Of a stretch of DNA of 64,000 bases, positions 55,599-64,000 are shown piece after piece (the first letter of the stretch is position 1; each line of letters starts with the position of its first letter). The notes under the pieces are model-generated. The model did no database searches. It saw only the letters and a program-made list of their open reading frames with translations, and had not been told where the DNA came from. The DNA comes from Pyrenopolyporus hunteri (taxonomy: Eukaryota; Ascomycota; Sordariomycetes; Xylariales; Hypoxylaceae), in contig CADCXC010000005.1 in assembly GCA_902806595.1 (NCBI GenBank), positions 2,728,001-2,792,000 of the forward strand, given 5' to 3'. The position numbers and the translations under genes were made by a program.

Positions 55599-58500
55599 TC
55601 ATGAATGAATAGCACGGCCGCATTTCCCACACATTAGCTTCTGTCTGCCACCGATTTTCTTGGCTCTAAAGTCTCGGTTGCCACATCTTGGGCATTGTAA
55701 ATCTTCGCCATCTTCACTAGCTAGCTCCGAGCTCAAACGACTAGCATAGGAATCAGTTCGGGGAACAATAGGTCTAGGAGGCGTTAGATGGGTATTCTCC
55801 TGCTCTCGCGACAGTAACGCCCCTGCCGGCACGCTCCTCCGCCGGATGGCTTTATCTGTCTGGTCGTTAATTTCGGTTTCCTCCGCATCGGCTGCACTGC
55901 TCTTCCGCCGATTATCCTTGGCCGCGGCTATATCCGATGCCAATTCTGCGCTTGCAGAGCGATTATGTGCCGAGTCCGATCTGGCACTCGGCCCGTGAAT
56001 CCCGTTACCTCGTGCTTGGCTGGTGTTTCGCCATCTATTGAGGTTCCAGAATGAATAGCTTGCACCGGCGGGGTCTAAGCGTAGCTCGTCCTCTTCCTCG
56101 CCCACTGGCCGGAAAGAGAAGCTTGGTGTTGGCGGTATTGAGCTTTCTCGCAAACTTGAACGATGGTTGACGCTGTTCGCCTGCCTACCGGAAGAAGGAC
56201 TCGTTGGCACACCAGAAGCCGACGCGTTTGCGTAATGGTGCCTTCTTGCTTCCGGAGTTGAATTTGCGGGAGCACGGGCTGCCTTGCTTGGCGACAGGGA
56301 CCGTTCGCTGCGTGCTGGAGTTGAGATACTTAGCGAGACCGGCCTGCCAGGATGCCCTTCGACGCCGTGCCGCCATGTATTGATTCTGTCCGAGTTGGCC
56401 TGGAAAATGCCTTGGAGCGGTTGTGTAAGTGAGCCACGGCGTGAATGTGGATCTCGACTGCTGGCGCTGATTCGTGTGGCTATGCTACCACTTCGACCTA
56501 GTAGGCCGTCTCTTCCAATTTTTCTAGAGAACGTCGACCCCGTCTCCCAGTTATCGTGGCGGCGCTTAGCGAAGGCGCAGTCCTGGCGGAAGACTTTGAT
56601 TATACCGGTGTGATCCGTAGTTACAACAATATTACCGTTATAGTGCGTGGACCGCGCGATATATCCGGGAGACTCGTCAGGCTTCCTTACTTTGGCCGAG
56701 CTTTCAGACTGCGTATCCTGAGCCTCAAGCGTCTGGTTTAGAGCAGATTCTTCCTTGCTGAGCAACGTGATCGGGGGTGGGTTACAAAGCGTGAATATAG
56801 GATCGCCGGAGGACTGCAACAGTTGCCGCGTCGCAGTCGGGGCAAAGATAGCTCCTGTAACGATGTCGGAATGGGCCTCGAAGTATTCGCAAGGCCTTTT
56901 CTCTTTATTCTCGGCAAGCCTCGCACTGGTTGACCATATAAATGCTCTTTTGTCTTCGCTCCCGCATATGATGTAATTTCCGTCGTCACTGAACGTAGCT
57001 CTAATTTGGCTACATAAATTCTCATGACCTTTGAGCTTCAACTCGAGATTTTTGTCCCCCATGTTGTAGATCCTTATACGGGAGTCATTGGAAGTGATTA
57101 GGACTTTAACTATGCCGTCTGGGGCTTCTGGAGGAAACGTCATCGTTTCAATACCGGTGATCTTGCTTCCCTTGGCATTCTTGCCTCGTGAAGACCGTAC
57201 GTGAATCTGAGTATGGTACTTCAGACCCTCCGTCTCGTAGAACATGCAAAATCCGTTTAGACACCCAGCTATGGCGGTTCTTCCATCCGGAGAAAACGCG
57301 ACGGCGGTGATAAAATCGGATAATTGACTCGAGTATGCGACAGCTTTATCCGGGATACTCCAGAGCCGGAGGTAGGAGTCAAGGGAGCCTGCTAGAAAGA
57401 AACGATCATCGCGAGGATGGAAGGCGATAGACGTGACGAAATCCTTGTGCTTGAATGTACACAAGCATTCCTGCCTACTTATGTGCCATAGACGCACAGT
57501 CTTGTCCATGGACGAAGAAAGGAGGAAGTTGTTTTTGCTCCAGCTAAGGTCAAGAATATCGCCCGTGTGGCCGATGAACTCTCGAATCGGCTTCGGGCGG
57601 AAGACAGGCGCGCTCAGACGTTCCCCTTTTCCGCTTGTGGCATTCTCTTCTTCCTCGTCCATTTTCCTATCGTCTTGTGTCGCAATCACCGCCCATATGC
57701 GCACTACTCGGTCTCGACCCCCAGTAGCTAGGTATTTTCCGTCTCTGCTAAACTCAACAGCCCAAATTGGACCGCCCAACCCTACATCGTCTCTACGAGG
57801 CTCTTGTACTGCGATATTTTCGTTGCCGGTCTCCGTTCGGTCGTCTGGGGTTGATCGCTGCGTTCCCACAAGTTCCTGGGCGAGAAACATACGATTGAAC
57901 TCCTTAATCTTCTTATTCTGCGCTCGAATCCTAATATACCGAGGCGGTTCTTTATGATGAGGGATGTAACCGCCGGCGCCTACGGCTGAAGAAAAAGCAA
58001 TGGCGTTCGCACCCTCGGTTCTTAGTTCGCTGATCTCGGATTCATCGTCTTGGATGCCGTCTTCTTTCTTCTTACTACCAATCATACTAAGACGACTAAG
58101 GAACCCCCCTTTCCTATTTCGTGAAGCTCGTTAGCCCGTGATAGCCTCCATCTTACCTGGTATTAAACACACCTTCTGTCTCTTGGAAGATCATGCTGAG
58201 AGGTTACTTGTTTGGTAGATAGATCGGAGGAAAGGCGAGGTAGCGCTTCATTCGCAGGACTCTCTGGCCTCCCGGAACTGCGAAATCTTGAGGCGATCGA
58301 GCGGTCGGTATTCGTTCTCACGAATATATGCTGGGGTTGATGGACAAATCAGCTTCGTCATCGGAGCACGTGGCGGACTGAACATACATGGGATAAAGGA
58401 TCGAGTGCCGGTGAGGATGTAGCTTGCGACCCGGCCCGCGCCCCGGCCTCGGGTTCTTTCTTGTCCTTTGCATCCTTTCCAGCCGTGTCCCTCCGCGAAA

Positions 58501-58769
58501 GTTTAGCGACTCCTTTCTTCCCAGAACCTTTAAGCAATGTGCCGGTACCTTTTTCAACCCAGAATATTAACGAAATAGCCTCGGGACAGGAGGTCCTGGT
58601 GGGCGGGGAGGGGTGTTAACGTACTGGGCTCGTCGGAAGAAGTAGGCGATCGTCCCAGATCATGAAGCGAGTCCAACCCATTTGGGGCTATCTTTGCGCT
58701 TGTGTGGGCTACGGGTAGATCGTCTTGACGAGGGCGCGCGACCTCAGTGGCCGGTGAGGAGGCTGACAT
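55599..58769 (-). CDS. WDR44-like WD40 protein with C-terminal zinc ribbon
   Basis: The 828-codon frame from 58085 is only the last exon. Exons 58769-58625, 58548-58388, 58330-58173 and 58113-55599 join in frame to 992 aa. The upstream exons supply MSASSPATEVARPRQDDLPV, DEPSTGTLLKGSGKKGVAKL, LSHHIFVRTNTDRSIASRFR and QHDLPRDRRKGGFLSRLSMI. Introns are 76, 57 and 59 nt (GTACGT, GTATGT, GTGTGT donors). WD repeats follow (IWAVEFSRDGKYLATGGRDR, ILDLSWSKNNFLLSSSMDKT, VTSIAFHPRDDRFFLAGSLD, ITAVAFSPDGRTAIAGCLNG, IRATFSDDGNYIICGSEDKR), then a Ser/Arg-rich linker and a C-terminal CPRCGNRDF...MCGKCGRAIHS zinc ribbon. The layout resembles fungal relatives of WDR44/rabphilin-11; a membrane-traffic role is inference. 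Confidence 0.88.
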
Positions 58770-59919
58770 CTTCCATTATCCGGCCGCGAAGAGGGACATG
58801 TAAGTGTGCGTAGGGATTCGGTTATGTCGCGCGTGCGGGTGAAATGGTCACAGCCGTCGCGTATGTATATACGTAGGTATTATTCTCAGAAGCTTGCTCG
58901 GAAGTTGCCCTGCTCGGGTTAAGATTTTGTGGTTGGCGGTCCTTTGGGTGATTCTCGTCTTCGGTCCTAAAATAGCGTAGCGCGTGCCCTGTTTTGACTC
59001 CGTCACATCCGCGATCATAGAAGCGTCCAAGGACTGAAATGGTTTAATAATGTCAATTGCAGATAACAGCAAGATATACATCCAGGCGCATAAGGAGAGT
59101 GGCCATCCCGGCTAGCTAACCTAGGTCGAACAATTACAATCAGTGGGAAGATTAAACGCACGTAGTTCAGGCTGCGTAGAAGTATGGAGCACGTAAGATC
59201 GCAACGCGAGGTAGGTAAGGTATGTTACAGCTATTGTGGTTGTTCCGTCAGGCGAGTGGAAGATGGAATGCCGCGGGTGGCGCGAGTGAGATCGAATCGA
59301 GAATGCACTCATACTACATACGATGTATGTACATGTATGTAGCTGGGAGGTATGTACAATACCTAAATACCGACCTAGGTAGGTAGGTAAATATAATACA
59401 TACAGGGGTGGAAAACGTCTGGGAAACCGGGAATGCTACCCCTCGCTATCTCCGTTTTAGCCAATCACGGGATCCTATGTCCGCGTAAGACCTCTTTTCT
59501 ATTGGATAAAGCGCTAATATTAAGTAATACGTTTAGAACCGAGGTGAAACGGAATATAATGACGTCGTGTCACCTTTTCTTATACATGGTAGGTACCTAG
59601 GTAGGTACTCTATGTACCTACATACCTAGGTACATACATGTACTATTGGGTTCTTTATGCGGGACATCTCCTAGTCTATATGTACGTCATTATATGTCAT
59701 ACGATCCAACCATTCACCTTCACCTTTATCTAAAGCGTGATCTCTCCAATCGCGTACATAATACATACCTAGGTAGGTTAGGTATGTTAATGTAACTCCT
59801 GCCCCATATCCTCCCCCCCTTAATATCTCATACGGCTTACCCATGGAGGAATCTTGGGCGGATATACCATACTCACAAAACACTTTTAATAGTCGGTTCG
59901 ACTTAGGAGATACTGAAAT
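58770..59919. other. Intergenic region
   Basis: Promoter of the WDR44-like gene and 3' flank of Dom34. Dense TACCTAGGTAGGTAGGTA palindromes at 59365-59390, 59590-59645 and 59765-59790; nothing else recognised. Confidence 0.55.
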
Positions 59920-61180
59920 TTATATTATCATGTTCTCCTCGGCCTCAGCATGCTCACCAGCAGCAGCCCCCTCCTCCACTTCATCCTCATCTAGATCCAG
60001 CATCGGGTATGTTAGTATGGCGGCTACACCCCCCAACGCGTCCAACCTCTGGCCGCTCTCGTGGTCGCTGCTGAGTATCCTCGCCTCTCCTCCATCTTCC
60101 TTAACCTTATCAACCATGGCCACGTATCTTTTCCTCGTCGCAATATCCATGCTTCGGAATAGTGAGTTATTTATTAGCAAGACACCCCCTCCCCTGCCAA
60201 CAGCTCCCTCACGAACAGCCTTCTCAACAGGTGCCGTGCCGTACCATGCTCGGCCGTCGTCTTTCCTTAGCTTGTCGAAAAAGTCATCCATGAATCTCGT
60301 CTCCTTAGAGAATTTCATGTCTTTCATAGTCGCCATAACCTCGGAGCTTTTGAGAATCTCGTTCAGGCTGTGTAGGTGCCCAGAACTTGAATGTACCACC
60401 GTCGCTTCTCTAGCCATCGCCATCATGGTTTTGTCGCCCCTCCGAGCGCCCTCCTCAGATATGTATTTCTTGAAGTCTCCGGCAACAAAGCCGGGGCTCG
60501 CTAGTAGCAACGGTCGGGGGACGGAGAAGTCTATGCTGCGAACTAGCGTGCTCAGGGTCTTGTCGAAGAAACGCTTCATTCCCGAATCTTGCTCCGAGCT
60601 GCTCGATCGCTTCTTAGGTATTGTGCTCTCGACCCGTTGCTTCAGGATGGTACGGTATTCGGTGATAAGGCAGATATTCGCGATTCCTTCCTGCATTACG
60701 ACGGCGGCCACGGCACCCTCCTTGTCCTGCTTCAGAGCGTCCGACAATGTTTCTTTCGCCACCGAATCCCAGCCGTACTTCTTCCATAGCGTAAAGGGCC
60801 GGTTCAGCTCGAGGTCGAGGGTGTGATACTGTCCGAGGCTAACAAAATTATTCTCGACAATCACAGTGCCCGAAACGTGTAGTTGTGATGCGCCCGGGTC
60901 AAAGAACGTCGAGGTGACTCGTATCGTAAGGTCGGTATGGACCCTCTCCGACATAGTACTTCCGGTCTTCGTTTCCGTCGTGACCTTCCGGATCGCATGC
61001 GCCTTGACGACGTCTTCGGGGCCAATCAGATTATTCGCGTGCCACTAGACATATTAGATATCCCTCAATTCGAGCGAGAAGTAGATTTACCATGTCCTCC
61101 GGCTCGACGGGGAGCAGAGTGACACTCCCCTCGCCTATCTCATCTAAGCGCTGCGACGCTTTTGACCCGACGAGCTGCAT
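59920..61180 (-). CDS. DOM34: Dom34/Pelota, no-go decay and ribosome-rescue factor
   Basis: Exon 1 (61180-61091, 30 codons, MQLVGSKASQRLDEIGEGSV to EPEDM) and exon 2 (61044-59920) are split by a 46-nt intron with a GTAAAT donor and join to 404 aa. Dom34 is an eRF1-like protein that, with Hbs1, frees ribosomes stalled on mRNA. Recognisable parts: N-terminal Sm-like domain with WHANNLIGPEDVVKAHAIRK and DLTIRVTSTFFDPG; central domain with QEGIANICLITEYRTILKQR, VESTIPKKR and PLLLASPGFVAGDFKKYI; C-terminal eL30-like domain with LRKDDGRAWYGTAPVEKAV, ARILSSDHESGQRLDALGGV and AAILTYPMLDLDED, ending in an acidic tail. As expected for the family there is no GGQ motif. The short first exon is recovered by homology and frame. 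Confidence 0.95.
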
Positions 61181-62663
61181 GACTAGCAGGATACTTATTT
61201 CCTAATCCGAGTCTTTGGCGTATTATCCGGTGACGTATGCGCGCGCAGCCGTTTGACTTGCTGGGAAAACACGAGAGGGTTATATGTCAACGGAATATTT
61301 GACAAAGAGGTGATAGGTGTGTAGGTTTGGGCCAGGCTAAGAGGTGCAACTACCTAGTAGATAGGTACACAGCGGTACCCGGACAAGCTTTCAATATAGC
61401 TTTGATTTACACGCTTTTCTGATACTTAAGTACCGGCTGGTCGAAGTAAGGAAATGCCCCTCGACCCCGCTATGGGCCATCCCCACTAGGGACTAGCAGA
61501 TACCAAGCACCAGACTTAATGACGTCGGGTAGAGGAACATACATAGTACATCCCTCTTTATTTTCATCCCATAGGTACCATTCGACATTACCCACTACCC
61601 AGAAGTCGTTTTCAAGTTGTTATACTGTGGTACTTGAACATTTCTAGCTAAAATTCAACGAAGTCGGCACCGTTTAAAGAATACTAGGTAGGTAGCCTTC
61701 TGTCAAACCAGGACTACATAATTCGTACATACCAACCTACCTAGACAGCTGTGTAAGTGGCCCTGATAAATACCTACTTATTATACGACTAATATCGTAT
61801 CACAAAAGGGGGGGGAGGAAAGAAAAAGGGGTGGGCTGCTCAGCTACGGTAGCATGTAACGCGACCTGTTACATGTATTACTCGGCTTATGTTTATAAAT
61901 TACTGATTAGATGCGTGACAACGTCCCCCGTAATATTTCCGCGCTCGAAAGATCAGCCAGATTTGCAATACGCATGCCGGTACATCGAATGCCAAAGTAG
62001 TAGGTATAGGTACCTATCTAGCAGCCCTAGTTAGGTAATGGCTACTGGCCGAGTCGGTGTATCCCCTATCTCCGTTGAATCTAGGTAGCTCGCGTTAAAT
62101 ATGATATGGCGACTAAGTGGGCGAGGGTTTCTTGAAGGACGCAATCGGAGATAGCTGCACAAATTCCGAGTAGAAAGACGCATCTTCGTCGCAGAGAAGT
62201 GCGTGCTTGATAATCAATTATGTCGGCGATTATAGGCGGAAATATCTTCCTGCCTTATATGTAATAAATGTATTTATAGGTATGTATAGGATATTCTCAA
62301 TAACGTCGTGTCGATAAGGTATATGTAGGTACCTAGGTAGGATGTATAAATAGCGTGGTGCCTCTTCGCCCTTTCCTCCTCCGTGCCCAGAGTGCATTTA
62401 TCCATTCAGTTGTCTACTAGGTACCTACCTACATACCTGCCCTGCTTACAGTCTCTACCAACTCGGTATCCTGGTACTCACCTAGGTACTTGTCCTAGCC
62501 CGTAGCGAAAGCGAGCAGCGAACCATCTTTTTATCTTGCAGACAAGGGAAGCTGCGTGGGTAGGTTCCGTAGCGATCCACCTGAGGCTAGTGAAGTAGGT
62601 ACCCTCTTTAGTTCTTTTTAACGCCTTTTCCATCCGAGCCTTTTTTCTTTCCTCCGATCAATT
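61181..62663. promoter_or_regulatory. Divergent promoter region between Dom34 and the aldo/keto reductase
   Basis: 1.5 kb with palindromic TACCTAGTAGATAGGTAC near 61350, TACTAGGTAGGTAG at 61681, and GTAGGTACCTAGGTAGG at about 62325. G- and A-rich runs lie at 61807-61830. No ORF with a recognisable domain. Confidence 0.5.
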
Positions 62664-63970
62664 ATGACCTCGAACTTCCACCTAACTAAGTTCCGATCCG
62701 TACTCAGTAAAGCAAGCCCTACTCCTCTCTCCGGCCCTCGCCTCTACCATCAGCATCCCACCGCGGTGTTCTTACCGAAGCGTTCTCGACACCTTAAGCC
62801 GACTGTTCCTCCTCCTCATAGAACCATGGCCACCTATACCATCAAATCCTCCTTCAAACTGAACAGCGGCTACGAAATCCCTCTTTTGGGATTCGGGGTG
62901 AGTGCTTTATATTCCAGTGGCCTATATCATCGTCCATCGTGGCATTGACACTGTTTAGGTATACCAAACGTGAGTTTAGCGTGACCCGGCCAATTTGTTA
63001 GGGGTTCGTATTCATGTATTTGATCTAACCGCCAAACTTGCAGCCCCCCGGAAGAAACCGAGAAATGCTGCGTGGAGGCATTCAACGCCGGTTATCGTCA
63101 CGTTGATTCGGCCGTCTTTTACCGAAACGAAGCTGCGGTTGGCAGTGCCATTCGGGCTAGCGGGTTGCCACGATCAGAGGTCTATTTCACAACCAAAATC
63201 CCGCCCCAGCTAATGTCCTACGCCGCTGCCAAGGCACAGGTCGATAAGAGCCTGAAAGACTCTGGCCTCGACTACATCGATCTTATGCTTATTCACGCAC
63301 CATATGGCGGCTCAGCTGCGAGGAAAGGAACCTGGAAAGCGCTCGTGGAAGCCGTTGAAGAGGGCAAGAGTATGTGTTCACGATATCGTCCCCAACCCCC
63401 CTATCCCCCTCCCCCCGCCAGGCTATATGCTCATAAGGGGTGGGTTTATGGCTCACAGGTAACCTGGGAAATACTGTAAGAAATCCTTACTGATAACGCC
63501 TAGTTCGATCTATCGGCATTAGCAACTACGGCGTTCACCATCTAGATGAGTTAGAAAAGCATATTGCAGAGCTCGAGGCTGAGCGAGGCGGGAAGGGCAA
63601 GGGGGGCGTCATTTCGGTTGGCCAATGGGAGATTCATCCGTGGTGCCCTCGCAAGGATATCGTTGACTGGTGCGCCAAGCGAAATATCGCTATCGAGGCC
63701 TATTGTCCCGTTGTGCGAGGCCAGAAATTCGGAGAGAAGGTTCTGGTCGACCTCGCGGAGAAGTATGGCAAGACACAAGCTCAAATCTTGATTCGGTGGA
63801 GTTTACAGAAGGGCTACCTCCCACTCCCCAAAAGCGTCACGCCTTCCAGAATTAGGGAGAACGCTGCGATCTATGACTTCGATATCTCAAAGGAAGACAT
63901 GGGCCTATTGGACCTCGACGTATATGAACCCATAGCCTGGGACCCTCCAAAAAGCCGTTTGGAGGACTAA
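62664..63970 (+). CDS. Aldo/keto reductase, four exons including an 11-nt microexon
   Basis: Exons 62664-62897, 62959-62969, 63044-63369 and 63504-63970 join to 345 aa. AKRs reduce carbonyls with NADPH on a TIM barrel. The catalytic tetrad is visible: Asp and Tyr in HVDSAVFYRNEAAVG, Lys in YFTTK, and His in LMLIHAPYGG. Other family signatures are IRSIGISNYGVHHLDELE and LPKSVTPSRIRENAAIYDFD. The motif GFGVYQTPPEE is formed by microexon 2 (GTATACCAAAC) between introns of 61 and 74 nt. Two starts are possible: 62664, which adds 54 residues rich in Arg/Ser (FRSVLSKASPTPLSGPRLYH) resembling a mitochondrial presequence, and 62826 (MATYTIKSSFKLNSGYEIPL), the usual AKR start. Without the extension the length is a normal 291 aa. 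Confidence 0.92.
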
Positions 63971-64000
63971 GCGCCACGACAAACGCCAGAAGCCTGCAGA

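Noticed and set aside
58114..58156. Alternative 43-nt intron (GTAAGA donor) in the WDR44-like gene
   Set aside because: It would need an upstream exon in a frame with a stop just before it; the GTGTGT donor at 58172 keeps the conserved-looking upstream frame open.
1..64000. Biosynthetic gene cluster, CRISPR or prophage-like system
   Set aside because: Neighbouring genes are unrelated housekeeping types, no spaced repeats with unique spacers were seen, and the intron structure is eukaryotic.

Overview
The window is nuclear DNA of a filamentous ascomycete, most likely a Sordariomycete. The reasons are short introns (about 45-170 nt) with GT donors and CTAAC-type branch sites, a Crh-type cell-wall transglycosylase, HAM1-like and Rrb1 homologues, AT-rich blocks that look mutated by RIP, and intergenic DNA full of TAGGTACCTA-type palindromes. 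I cannot place it reliably below class. No rRNA, functional tRNA, CRISPR or prokaryotic feature was seen.

Layout. 0-9 kb: a protein gene running off the left edge (minus), a large disordered fungal protein (minus) and a six-exon OPT-family transporter (minus). 12-19 kb: a HAM1-like lipid-binding-type protein (minus) and a secreted lactonase-type beta-propeller (minus). 20.6-21.2 kb: a 583-bp inverted-repeat transposable element with a 6-bp target duplication. 22.9-28.2 kb: a GH16/Crh cell-wall enzyme (minus) and a Nudix-like protein with a degenerate Nudix box (minus). 30-31.7 kb: a Myb/SANT protein (minus). 31.7-44 kb: a gene desert holding a 1.1-kb AT block in which almost every remaining C or G is in a CpG, and a second A-rich element with a tRNA-like segment. 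44-51.5 kb: a second Myb/SANT protein (plus), a fructosamine-kinase-like gene (plus) and a dihydroxyacid-dehydratase paralogue (plus). 51.7-64 kb: a small membrane protein (minus), Rrb1 (plus), a WDR44-like WD40 protein with a C-terminal zinc ribbon (minus), Dom34/Pelota (minus) and an aldo/keto reductase (plus).

The genes are unrelated housekeeping or single-function loci, not a biosynthetic cluster. Two of them (Rrb1 and Dom34) concern ribosome assembly and ribosome rescue.

The most unusual content is in gene structure. Four introns can be resolved in frame only as [D1]-type spliceosomal twin introns (stwintrons), in which an internal intron splits the G and T of the outer donor; three are in the OPT transporter and one in the dehydratase. 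The dehydratase also has two consecutive microexons of 5 and 8 nt, and the 5-nt one carries the codon for a conserved Fe-S cluster cysteine. The reductase has an 11-nt microexon. These models come from reading frames, splice motifs and family conservation only; transcript data would settle them.
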